Positions 14,214-26,586 of a stretch of DNA of 64,000 nt are shown here, one piece after another; position 1 is the stretch's first letter; every line of letters begins with the position of its first letter. Below the pieces are notes generated by a model. It did no database searches, had not been told where the DNA came from, and saw only the letters and a program-made list of their open reading frames with translations. The stretch is taken from positions 248,001 to 312,000 of the forward strand of contig JADFUC010001455.1 of assembly GCA_019722365.1 (NCBI GenBank), written 5' to 3'. The position numbers and the translations under genes were made by a program. Origin of the DNA: Lithospermum erythrorhizon (Eukaryota > Streptophyta > Magnoliopsida > Boraginales > Boraginaceae).

Positions 14214-14605
14214 TGTAATAATATAAATAAAAAATAAAATAATGATAATAATAACAATAAAAATAATATTAATAATAAAAATAATGATAATAATAATAAA
14301 ATTAAACATAAGAATAATAATATAAATGATAATAATAATATTATTAAATAATAATAATAAATATAATAAAAATAAAAAATAATAAAAACAATAATAATAA
14401 AAACCAAAAATTAAAATAATAATAATAATAAATTAAAATGATAATAATATTAATATTAATAATAAAACAATAATAATAAAAACAAAATTAATAATAATAA
14501 TAATTGTAATAATAATTATTATAATTTTGATAATAATGATTATAATAGTAATAAATAATAATAATTATTATAATAATGATAATAATAATAATAATTATTA
14601 TAATA
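14214..14605. repeat. TAA/AAT-rich low-complexity tract
   Basis: About 400 bp made almost wholly of AAT, TAA and GATAAT units with interruptions. It behaves like an expanded and decayed trinucleotide microsatellite. The 67-residue Ile/Leu/Tyr-rich frame on the minus strand is a by-product of this composition. Confidence 0.9.
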
Positions 14606-17600
14606 ATATATTTTAGTAATCATATTTATTCTATTCATATTAATAATATTTATTAATTATTTATCTATCAGAGTATACGTTTAATATATGAGTATATATA
14701 AATAAAATAGAGGCTGGGTAAAATTGTTAACGCAACTCGATGTGTTTTTGTTTGAAATGTTATCAAACAACTTAATATATTAAATATTCATTCAGCTTAT
14801 AACGCAGTCATTAGTATTTACTACTTATACTTTATCTAAATCTCTGCATTTTAGTTTTCGTGATTCAACAAATGTTTCTTATACGAGTATTTAATCGTGG
14901 AAAAATATTTATTTAGTACTTTCTTAGTTTTTTATTGAAAATTTTGAAACCTCGGGATGAAGGATTGCGCTATTCATGTCTCGCTATAACTAGTAGGTAA
15001 ATCGCATACCTTAATTGATTATCAGATAATGGTTTTTCTATTAACAACCTCGCATAAGGTTGGGCTATTGTGAGACTAGATTCTATGCTGCAGAGGAAGG
15101 AGAGGGATACCACCCATCATGTTAGCTTTTTACCTATTGAGGTATGCTTCTAGAGGCATTTTATGAGTTAGTCTAGCTTATAAAAGACACAAGTCAATTT
15201 TAATTATTTGATTTTCAAATATCGGGTTACATATATATAACATTGATTAAATATATCCAAACATAGTTTTTTTAATATTCTTTGTAATTAACATGAAAAT
15301 GTGAATTCATATTGAAGTTTTGTTACTATAAATAAGTATTGAAGTCAAAGGACATCGAATGACGAATTACTAAGACTCGGACATCTCTAAATGTAACACT
15401 ATGTTTGGTTCACTCACGGAGTCGTGGAAGTGGGAAGGGAAAGGAAAAGTGACGAAAAGAAGTCTTACTTTGAGGTTTGAGTTAATCTGTACAGCCCATT
15501 TACAAGTACTTAGTTTTGGCCTGAAAGAAGTCCAGTAGCCCAAAACTTCAGCCTCCAGAACTCCATTAGTTGGCCCCTTACCTTTGGCCCAAGTCCCATA
15601 AGCTAATAGTAGCAAATTAGCAACTGCCAACAACTCAACAAGGATCAAGAGAAGAACATTTGCATCAACTATTCAAGTGTACTCATTGTAAAAGAGCAAC
15701 TATCTGATTGGAAAATTGTCGTCTGTTGTATTTTATGTCACACTAAAAATTACATACGATTCGAAAACTTATAAAAGTAGATTTTTAGGTATGGTAACCA
15801 AATCAAGAAAGATGAAAAAAGATACTTATACCTAACAACTAATCATTTTAGGTGTAATAATATATTGGGTTCTACTACAATGTGGAAAGAAACAAAAGAA
15901 TGTGTTGCATATTGCACCTACCAACAACTAGATATGTTCGTCTTTTCAACATGGCAATTTGCCACATTTCTGACCATGCATTTCTACTGCCAAAGATGAA
16001 AAGTCTCCAGTACATCACATCAGTAGATATAACATATATTTCAGAAATAAATAAATTGGCTTTGATTATATCCAACAACCTCATAACTCTGGCCATATTC
16101 CATAGGTATGCTTTTAAATTCATCAACATATGGTGCACATTTTAGTTAAAGAAGGTAGATTTCCATTTATGATCTAACCACACTTTACAGTAAGAGACAA
16201 TATCCTGTTCTCGGCTTTAGCCCATCGTAGGGACTTCCCAGTCCCCTCCAGTTTTTATTCTACTTTATTATTATGGTATTGATTCTGATTAAATCAAATT
16301 TGTGCGTCAATTATATTCCATTTGTTTTTTCAATTATTATTTTAATCATTTACACATAAATTAAAGAAATAAAAATTACTTGTATCTTAGATTTGGGTGA
16401 AGCTTGCAGTGACATAGATAGGTATTTGAAATTAGTGGCAATCAGTTAACTTGCAATTGAATTATAGTCTTCATGGCCGAATATAAGTTTGTCTCCTTGA
16501 CATTTTCTACACCCCACTCCACTTAGTCCACTATTCTAAATGCCTACGTCTTTTTTTATACGGAATAATCACACGTTTGATCACACATATTTCAAAACAT
16601 TCACATTCGATTACATATATATCAAAATGACCTATTCGATCACACATGTTTTAAAAAATGTCTCACTTGATCATTCCATCAAAATTGATGTTAAGTTTGA
16701 CTTTCTAAGACAATTTGATAAGGCTATAATTGTCCAAGACTCATTTTTTAGATGATTTTTCAATTTTAATAAAATTTCAAGGCAAATATTTATACATTCA
16801 AATATTTTATTAAAATTAATCTCATTCAATTCTTTGAAGAAAAGAAGAAGCGGTTGAGGTAATCCATACCATCAAATTATTGTTGAATAAATTAAAAAAT
16901 ATGACCGTATGTAGTAAAATGCATTTCTTAATTCAGGCATCAGCAGTGATTGAAAAGGATTATCACAAGATAATAATGATGTACTAAACAGTTGATAAAG
17001 GAAAAAAAAGGTTAATAATCTAGCTCCTGCATAATAATTTTATCAGTAAGTGTGGAATGAAATGTCCACCACTTAGTAGACATTATAGTAATGATTATTT
17101 ATAAAGGACTAAAGGAGTGGTAGACAATAATCAATGTTTATATTTCATTACCAATCCATTCCTTTCAAGAAAATTCCAAAAGGGACTTGAAAGTGAAGTA
17201 GTTCAAAAAATTAATAAAGAAATTTCGTTTGATTGGTTGAATTCATGCATTTGGAGGCATTAGTGATTTAATAATTTATTTTACATTAATGAGTGACCTG
17301 GCCCTTTGGATGAATTAATTAATAAGATGTACCACTAAGTTATTTTACACAGTCCATTTGCATTCTTGTTTTTTTAATGTTTACCTCAACAAAAGTGTAT
17401 AATATTCAAACAACGTTGATACATTCAAATTGAAGTGAAGCACAGATAGTCCGCTATATGTAATTTTTATGAAAACCTATGGTATATTTGTGTAATAATA
17501 ACAAGTATCGTATGCATTTAACGATAAATGTGCCAACAATAACATATTCGACAACGAAGATTTCAGGCTCGAATATTTGCAACTACCGTATAAAAGTTTA

Positions 17601-18131
17601 TTTCACTTTATGTAAGTTTCTTGTGGACATCAGACATTTTTTATGTTTAAACTCTAAATCCCGAATGAACCTCCTCACAAATTATCAAGTCGACGTTTAA
17701 ACTCTAAGTCCCGAATGGATCCAAAAATATCATATTGCTAATTTGTTTTAATTAATTTGTTACCAAAAGTCCAAAAATAAAGCATAATGTCATACATATA
17801 TTGTTGCATAACAATCCAAAACCATTATTGAAGCGTGGAATGTAAATAAAATACCATATCTACTACAAAATAAAATATCAAAGTGATGGCATGTAAAATG
17901 ACCAAAAGCCTCATCAGTCATCATCTCAATTAATTAACCCTCATAAATTCCCATTATTCATTTCCATAAATATGAAGTATACCTTTCCCTTCCCTTGATT
18001 TAACCAAAACGTGACTTCAATACCCTCAACTCACCTATCATACTCTTACAAATTCATCATCAAAATTTATCTAGATTTTCACAATTTAGCCTTATTATAC
18101 ATAACATAGAAATCACACTCGAAAAGACAAA

Positions 18132-21100
18132 ATGGCAGAGGACATATCAAAAGCAGTGGATCTTGGGCTGAAACTTTCAAAAAGAATCCGAACCGAAAAA
18201 CCGATAAGCACGGCAGCTCCGGAAAGCGAGTCAATGCAATCAAAACATGAAACAACGTGTCCAATGGCGTACGCTGTGATAACGAAACCCGGGATAGTGG
18301 ACAACCCGGATATTCGAAGCTACCAGCCGTATGTGCATGGAAAATGTGAGCCTCCGGCGTTGATTCCGTTGGAGATGAAGGGGGTGGAGATGGAGGTGGA
18401 GTGTTGGTTGGATACTGCTTTTGTTACTGTCAAGGGGACTTGGAGGGTACATTGTGTTACTGCTAGTAAATCTTCTCATTGTCGTGTTGCTGTACCAATG
18501 GGTGAACAGGTACATCACTTCTCTTTTTTTTTTTAATACTCCCTATTTTTTTTTTTTTTTTTAAATTCCACCCACCGTCTCCGGCACCGAACCCATTACC
18601 TCTAATTCACTGTAACCTCTAATTCACCTGGCATTCTAACCACTCTGGTGCTAGGCTGTTCGATGTTCTCTTAATACTTTGGTATTTTATTACTTTCTCC
18701 AATCATTGATTCATGCTTAAGAATTATTACTAACTCCATTTTAAAATAATTAACTTTTTTCATTTTTTCGACACACAATTTTAATCATTAATTATTTTTT
18801 ATATATATTATCAAAAATTACAAAAAATAATATTTTTAAAATCAAGTTTAATGATATCAATTTTATATTAAAAGAATTGGCAGAAAAATCTATTAATATA
18901 AATTGATATTTAAAGTGTAATTATTTTAATAAATATAAAATTATATAATTAGAATCGTTTTTAAAAAATATAGTTTAACAATAATTGATGATCATTTTTC
19001 GATATATTTGAAAACTTCAATCATTTTGACCTGGACTGGATGGAGTATATGTTTTGTATTTTTTGTTGTATTTTAAACGTGTCTTATCCTGCATCGTTTG
19101 TCCACTGTATTTGTGGTGAGTATTTCAGTAGGCGTGGAACCAGAAGGAAATTATAGGTGCTCCAAATATAAAATATTACTTAAAAAAATATAATTTTAAT
19201 TTATCAAATAATTTTTTTTTCATTAGTTCTGGCCTTCTGGGTGGGCCAAATTTTATATAATGTCAATATTTTAGCAAACTAAGAGATAAATTAAATTTCA
19301 AAATTAGATATTAATCATTATGGCCAAATTATACAATGCACTCAATTGACCAAAATTAACATTATTCTCAACTTGAAGGATAAATGGACAAAAATAATGA
19401 CTAAGTGATTTTTTTAAACATGATTGAAATAGTATGATGGAAAAGAAGAAGTGATCGAAAGAGATTATTTTCTAAATATTTGAGTGCTGTTCAAATTCAT
19501 TATTGTCCAATTTTTAATGGTTTTTTGGGTGACCCAATCTATTAATCAATAAGAATGAAATTAGGCATCAAACATAGCTCAACTCAGACTGTGAAATACT
19601 GTGAAATGCTATGATTAAATATTCTCTATGTCGGGTGCATTCGACAGCCGAAATAACCTCGATTGACGCGACTAATCCCACCATTAGCTTCTTTGTGGTA
19701 TCAAGGGCGTACCGACCAAGCAAGATGACTGTCATTAATTTTAATAAAAATGAAATAAAATCATAAAATTAATGTCATTGATTTCCTTAATTCACTGTTA
19801 TAGATTAAGCTCATTGATTTCCCCATTTACTGTTTTAATGAAATTGCACTTAAAAATGGGTAGGAAGGAATATCAATCTTCAAGGATGTTGATTCTTTAA
19901 ATTGGAGTAGTAAATAATGAAGGTTGTACAATATAAATTTGAACAAATGCAAACACTAAATTCCAATTGCCATTCAAACGAGGCCTATGATCTTGTGTAA
20001 GGGTGTCAAAAACATTTGATGACATAGTGACCGAATCAGAATTTTTATATAAAAAATCGAAAAAGTTGATACTAAAATAGTAAGGAATAATATAAAACGG
20101 GTATGGATGAAATAATTTATATAAAAAATGGATAATAGAATTTTAATTGTCGGGGCAACTGCCCCTTTCTTGATGGACATATCAGTTTACTTGTATATTC
20201 TCAATGTTATATGCATGGGAAATCTATACTATTACGTTTATGTAATGTAACCTTATTTTTGTTAAGATCTTTCACTTGTTAATTCTCAAAGAAGCATAAT
20301 TTGGCTAACAGGGTTCAGTTCTAGGTGTAGAAGTTGAAAGTCCTGAAAAAATATTTCAAACACAATTAATTGGATTGGAAGACAACAAACAAACACAAGG
20401 TTCTGCAAAAGCGAAAGATGGCTTCTTGTTGAAACGTAAGATTTATACGATACAAATCCCCAAGGTAACAACATATTTTCTGTTTTCAAGGTTTTTTTCG
20501 TCCTCCCCCCTGATCTATCGATTTTCTTACAATCTACCGTCTACCCCCTAATACTATTTGGTGTGTTTTTCAAGGTTGCCGGGGGATCATTGCTCTCGAT
20601 CAAAGTAAGATGGACACAGAGATTGTTGTATCAAGATGGTTGTTTCAGCCTACATTTACCATTCAGTTTTCCCTCCTATGTAAATCCAATAGGGAAGATA
20701 TCGAAAAAAGAGAAGATTGCATTGAGTTTGAACTCTGGCACAGGAACTGAGGTTACCTGTGAATGTGCTAGTCACCATTTGAAGGTATTTGCTTAGCCTA
20801 ATGTTTACAGTGAATGCAGATAGAATAGTATGTCTCTAGCTTAAGCGTAGTAATGCCAATGCTAGGCTGAATAGTACGAGCTCAAGCGTAGCTGGCTAGC
20901 AAAACGATCCAGTTTTTTAATCTTTAATTGTTGATCTTCTCAGTTAGCTTATGAAAGTACTGAACAAAAATTTGTCAATGGTAGGCTGAATAATTTGAGT
21001 AGCAACCATTTATTAGTGGAGTTTTTTAATTACGTTGGCTATAAAGTTATAGGACTACCTCAAACAAATCGTTTGTGCATTGGATTTCTCTTGGCTTTAA

Positions 21101-24100
21101 ACAAGCTCTAGTTCTCTGTGCAGACACAATTGTTTGAAAATAAGTATTCTGAACCTTTTTTCACTAAACAAGCATTCGACTGTTTAAATCTGAAATTGTC
21201 AAATTTTGGCAGGTAACCGAGCATAAAATATTTCTTATGTGTATGTTTCTTCTCATTCTCTATCCCAGGTAATAAGTAGGCAAGCTGGGAAACTTGGATT
21301 GCTATATGAGAGAGAAGTTTCGAGATGGTCCTCAAATGATTTTAATTTTTCATACAATGTAAGATCTTCCTCTGAAGTTCCTTTAATACGAGTCTCTCAA
21401 CAAATAGTGGTTTATAGTTCATGTAAAATCTTACCAAAGGATTTACTTTGTACGTCGTCCGAATGAATTCTAGGTTTCTGCTCGCGACATATCTGGCCAT
21501 CTGTTCTTGCAGTCTCCTTCATTGCACGATGTTGATCGAAGAGAGATGTTTTGTTTATATCTTTTCCCTGGAAATAGCAAAAACAAGAAGGTTAGTGTCA
21601 GTCAGGTTATGTTTTTATATCATGTTATGTCTCATCACAATACCGTTTCCAATATGTATATTCACTTTTAACATTGACTCATTTCTTTCGAAAAACAATC
21701 CTTTTTACCAAGTTTTGAGATCAAACGTAGGACAACCTTAACTTGAACCGGCACATCTTTTTGCAAACGCATGACAAATCTAATCAGTTCTCCATATATT
21801 ACCTTGCTAGTTGCTTTGATTGTTTGATTGTATGTTTCCTTTTAATACTTTAAAAGCAAATTGAGCCATATTTTGATTCGTTTATTAGGTTTTCACGAAA
21901 GAAGTGGTGTATGTAGTTGACATTAGCTCAAGTATGAGTGGAGGCCCTCTTGAAAACGTTAAGTGTGCATTATTAGAAGCTCTGCAGAACTTGAGCTCTG
22001 GAGATTCTTTTAATATCATAGCATTCAATCACAGTTCCTCGTCTTTCTCAAAGTCATTGGTGCCGGCAACTTCAGAGGCAATTGATGGTGCTATCCAATG
22101 GGTTGACACTAACTTTGTAGCCGAGGGTGGAACTAATCTGTCAGTTCCTCTGCATCAGGTATATGCAGCATTGCTTGAAAGATCCCAAATCCTTTGTTGG
22201 ACTCGTCAGAAGTCGTAAGGACTTTAAAGCCAAAGGTTATTTTGATTGTTGAAGAACTACTACCACAATGACCTCCCCCCCCTGCCGCATCATTAATGGG
22301 TTTAAATATGAAAATAAATAAGTGACCATATCTTAATGTTTTAATCTTATTTTTTGTAATTCACCTCCCAGGCAAACAATATTCATGGCAGGTTTGAGGA
22401 TTTGATATGAAATTTTCCTTAATTGATTATAAGAATTGTTTTGTATATTTAGCTCCTGAAGATGTTGTGTACGGAGAATAATAGATCACTTGATATATTC
22501 AAAGAATAGCCAATTTAAATGCAATTGGTGTAATTATTTATCTTCTTCTAGGCAATTAGGATGATGTCAGGAAGTGCTGAAGCAATCCCTCTCATTTTCC
22601 TCATTACCGATGGGGCCTGTGAAGATGAAAAGGAAATTTGTCAAGTCCTGAGGAGTGATCTAGTAAAAGGAGGATTGAACAGTCCAAGAATTTGCACATT
22701 TGGCATAGGTAATCCGTCTTCCATTCCTTCGGTAACTTGAGCTCTATAAGGATGTTTGGATACATTTTTTTTGAAAAAGATGCAGCTTAAGAACAAGTTA
22801 CTGCCAAGGAACTAAGACTTATATTTTGTATAACCCTTATAAGCTGCAGGAAAGAGCTTAGTCAAACACTCTATGTGCCTCATTCTGATTCCATTTTAGA
22901 CTATCTTTCTGCTTGGCTTAACATGCGATTTTAAACTCTGGAGACACTTATGATGTATTGCAAACATTAGGATTTGTGATAAACTGTTTAAGTCAGTTTT
23001 TGCCTGCCTGCTAAACCGATTATTTTTTTGGTTCAGATTCTCCTAGCCGATAATTACCAGTTTGGTTTTATTATTTCTCTTTTGATTGGAAAGTTATTAT
23101 ATTTCTCACCAAGTCCTAGCAAATGGTGCATTTGCAGCCTCTATGGTTGGTACATATGAAATATTCTTTTTAATGACACCTTGGGTAATGGGTAATATTT
23201 TTTCAACTGTGAACTCTTCCTGTTTTAACTAGCTTATAAATTTACATGATAGTGTTTTCATGCAATCGACTAAATCATCCCCTTTCTGAACAGGCTCTTA
23301 CTGTAACCACTACTTTCTACAAATGCTTGCACAGATAGGAAGAGGGTGCTATGATGCTGCTTATGATCTACGTGCGTATTCCCTTGGTCTCAATTTTTAT
23401 CTTTCATATTATCGGTCCAATGTTTACTTTTTACATCATTGAATCATATCATTTTTTTGTTTTAACATCTCTTTTTAAATCTGTTTGGATGAAAGCATGT
23501 TGAAGACAAGGTTCATTACATGTCCGTTTGTACTCAGTAGTGTCTTTTATTTACATAATGACAATAATCTTATGGACAATAGGTGGACTATTCTCATTCC
23601 GGTTGAGGATAGGGCACTTCCTTGTATGTTCATTATCCATGGAAATATAGTTTGTATGATTATGTATTTATCTTAAATGTTGATTTCTTTTAGAATCAAT
23701 AAGTCGTCGGATGGAAAGGCTTCTACAAAATGCATCTTCTGTCACATTTGCTGATCTACATGTTGATGCATTCGAACAACTTGATTCTCTTGAGGTACTT
23801 TTGTCACCATTAAACGATCATGTCTACTACATATTCTGTATTTAACCAACGTCATATATCTATTTTGCCATTTAATTTTGATTCTTGCACTATTGGAGGG
23901 GTTGGTGGCTTGGTTAAGCTTGCTTCATGCTACCACAAATCTATAGTCAAGGATTTTGAATACTAGTATTATTTTATCTCTACACTGCTCACACAATTGT
24001 TTTTCTCCTTTTTATTGATATCAAAAAACTTCACAGGGGTAAGGCTACATATAATCCAACCCCTTCTCCCCCTATTTAGGCAATGGGGCATGTTATGGTT

Positions 24101-26288
24101 ATCTTATACTTATTAAAAAAATTCAATTACTTGGATATCTCTTTTGTTGTATAAGCTTCAGATATTTTTATTGTTTGAGGCTATTTCTACCAGATTATCA
24201 CATTAAATTTGGATGAATATTTTTGTAGTGTGCTTACAATGAAATTTTAACCTTCTTATTCTGCAGTTGCACCCATTTCAAGTTCCAGATTTACTAGCAG
24301 GAAGCCCATTGACTGTCTTCGGCAGATTTAGTGGGGATTTTCCTGATTCCGTCAACATCCGTGGTATCCTCCCAGATATGACGAGTTATATTGTTAATGT
24401 GAAAGTGCAGCAAGACAAAGGCATGCAGATTGAAAAAGTAATGCTTCAATTCCGAACTTATAAATTTCTTCAACACATGAATTTCCTTTTCCGAAAATTC
24501 TTCTGGTATCCGTGTAGTTATAGATTTATATGCTTACCTTGCTATACCTATGGTGTCTCTTTTGCTTTTTAAAAAGCATGGAGGACCCTGTTACATATCT
24601 CTATATAGTGTCTCTGCCTTTTCTGGCATGAAATACCATGTTTAACTATTTGTAGGTAAGTAATTCTAGCTAGTTTAGTTCGTCGAGTGGTGCTCCATGA
24701 TACCTATGGTCTTCTGTGATTTAATCTATGTTTAAAGAGTGCAGTTTGAAATAATTTGTTTCATTGATTATACTTGAACTGGCCATGTTTTACTAGTATA
24801 GTGACCACCTTGACACCCTGATTACTGCCCTTATCTTTTCCTTCACATGCTATTCTCAGCTTTAAATAAGTTGTTACAATGAAAATGCTTAATCTGGATA
24901 TGTGTGTCAAGTATAATGTCTGGTGACCATATCTTTTCCTTTCCATAATTTTCTTGCGCCGATATAAACATTATGTAGCCACAAGAGTAATGGTCTTGTC
25001 CGCAGGTATTTGCAAGGCGAATAATCGATGCTTTGACAGCTCAGGCATGGCTTTCGGGAAACAAAGACACAAAGTCGAAGGTTTGTTGTGATTAATTTTT
25101 GAATCTGTGTGCCAAATTGTAGCTGGAAATAGCATTCAAATAAAAAAGATGTACTAAGGAAATTCCTGGAACATGACCAAATATATAATACTAACATCAG
25201 TTGTGCATGCTGTGGAACTTGTACTTGTGGATAAGAACTTGAGTTGAAGGCCTTGGCTCCCAATAAGGATAAAACTATATCGATATTGCTGGATTGATAA
25301 CCAAATTTACTTCGTTTTTTTTAGAAATACGTTCTGCGACAAGTATTCTTATCGATGGCTATCCTATACAATTTGCTATTATACATGTCTTGTTTAAGCA
25401 GCCAAGTTCTTGGGGTGGTGTGATTTTACTATTACTATTAATTATTCTTGTCACTATACAGATTGCCAACTTGAGCCTGCATACTGGGGTGCCTTCGGAG
25501 TATACTAGCATGATTCTCAATGAGAAGGATAAAAGGCAACCTTCCAAAATTGATGCAGAAGAGGTATGGTTTTGACAAACTGTTGCAAAAACCAAAATGT
25601 TATGTTAGAATACTGACATATTTCTTTCAATCATATAAGCTGATACTTTCTACATCCCCTAGTATTTGTTGAAAATTATCTGGAGCCATTTATCTTGCAA
25701 TGCGGATTATGTTTTTCATTGCATTGTTTGCGTTTGTTCACTTTGTATTATTGATAGCTCGGCACTGATCTTTACTGAGTACATGTGTGAATAATGAGTA
25801 CACTCTTATGTTCAGGAAGAGTGCATTTGAACTAGGGTGCACAATAGAACTTCTACTTAGAATATTTTGGCAATTTGCAATCTTTCTAAATTTTCATCTA
25901 TGATATCATTTGCTGCTTGTATTGTATCATCTTCATTACTTTAGATCTCATAGTTCAAATGGATGCACAGAAACTCGCAAATGCAGGAGATACAAGGACA
26001 ATAAACTTGTTGCCCCTAGGCGTCGGCTTTGGTAACTTAAAGGCGACTACAGAAAATTTGCCCCTATCGGCTTCAGAGCCACGACTATACGAAACTTCAG
26101 AAATGATACTGAAGGCAGCTTCCACTTGCTGTGGCCGAGTGATGGATCAGTGCTGCTGCATGTGTTTCATCCAATCGTGCAGTCGGCTTAGCGACAGATG
26201 TGCTGTTACTTTCACACAACTCTGTGGTGCTCTTGCTTGTTTCGAGTGCTTCAATATCTGCTTTGATGTTTGTTGTGAGTGTGGTTAA
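18132..26288 (+). CDS. VIT and vWA domain protein (inter-alpha-trypsin inhibitor heavy chain-like)
   Basis: Thirteen exons: 18132-18509, 20312-20464, 20575-20784, 21269-21358, 21474-21590, 21889-22158, 22552-22708, 23294-23371, 23694-23794, 24267-24437, 25006-25080, 25462-25563, 25971-26288. They join without a frame break into about 739 residues, close to the ~750 I remember for Arabidopsis At1g19110-type proteins. Domains in order: a VIT domain from about residue 60 to 200, then a vWA domain beginning at VVYVVDISSSMSG. Its MIDAS DxSxS starts at Asp327, with GGTNLS and LITDGA completing the metal site. The C terminus is rich in Cys (CCGRVMDQCCCMCF and similar, about residues 680-739), which may be lipidated or metal-binding. 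No signal peptide is visible, unlike secreted animal ITIH chains. The plant function is not established. The last acceptor (25970/25971) was chosen to keep frame. Intron 1 holds a SINE, and intron 12 a fragment of the convergent neighbour. Confidence 0.92.
18541..18670 (-). mobile_element. tRNA-derived SINE in intron 1 of the VIT/vWA gene
   Basis: On the minus strand a box-A-like segment (AGAGTGGTTAGAATGCC) is followed by a box-B-like GGGTTCGGTGCC, the layout of a tRNA-type pol III promoter. An A run of about 18 (T run 18546-18562 on plus) ends the element. It is flanked by an 8-bp direct repeat TTAATACT at 18533-18540 and 18671-18678, consistent with a target-site duplication. Length is about 130 bp. 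Confidence 0.7.
18728..19050. mobile_element. Stowaway-like MITE in intron 1
   Basis: The left end ACTCCATTTTAAAATAATTA and the reverse complement of the right end ACTCCATCCAGTCC, followed by CAAAATGATTGAAG, share an ACTCCAT terminus and AAAATNATT-type inner sequence. The interior is AT-rich and non-coding. Similarity of the arms is weaker than in the 12971-13219 element. Confidence 0.45.
25779..25845 (+). repeat. 67-bp copy of the convergent acyltransferase coding sequence inside intron 12
   Basis: This intronic segment matches the reverse complement of 26891-26957 at 66 of 67 positions by direct reading. The single difference is A instead of G near the left end, synonymous in the acyltransferase frame. 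It encodes in sense the stretch around residues 213-234 of the acyltransferase (including NNEYTLMFRKSAFEL). Similarity stops sharply on both sides. The two copies form an inverted repeat separated by about 1,045 bp. Confidence 0.95.
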
Positions 26289-26472
26289 GTCACAATAATT
26301 GCAAGATTCAGTATATGATAACGTTTGTAAATGAATGAATTTCAAAATGCAGTATAAATCAACAAACTCTTAAGTTTCATCATATCAATATGAATTCTAA
26401 GGGACAATCCATACATGATACAAATGAATTGGTACCAGATATTCTGCATTTCATAGCCACCTAAACTGCAGA

Positions 26473-26567
26473 AAAATAACAGACTTAGGTCAACGATTTT
26501 CTCACTCCACTTATTGATGACGGCACTCCAATTATAATGTGACAGTGATTTCAAAATAACAGACTTA
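26473..26567. repeat. 15-bp direct repeat between the convergent genes
   Basis: AAAATAACAGACTTA occurs at 26473-26487 and again at 26553-26567, about 80 bp apart, just beyond the stop codon of the acyltransferase. Its meaning is unknown. It does not flank the retrogene, so it is not its target-site duplication. Confidence 0.8.
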
Positions 26568-26586
26568 AATCCTATTTACTTCTCTT

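Larger units (their letters stand above)
12574..18131. other. Intergenic region between divergent lipase and VIT/vWA genes
   Basis: The region should hold both promoters, because the lipase runs left and the VIT/vWA gene runs right. I see a Stowaway-like MITE at 12971-13219, AT-rich trinucleotide DNA at 14214-14605, and a degenerate ~30-bp repeat near 16570-16690. No additional gene could be supported. Near 15875-16145 both strands are open in short frames, but neither product resembles a known family. Confidence 0.55.

Noticed and set aside
14204..14407. 67-codon Ile/Leu/Tyr-rich frame, like a membrane peptide
   Set aside because: Produced by the TAA/AAT-rich low-complexity tract.
15875..16145. 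Open frames of about 87 codons on both strands over the same interval
   Set aside because: Neither product resembles a known family, there are no splice or context signals, and overlapping open frames of this size occur by chance.
26473..26567. 15-bp direct repeat as target-site duplication of the retrogene
   Set aside because: Both copies lie on the same side of the retrogene, so they cannot flank its insertion.
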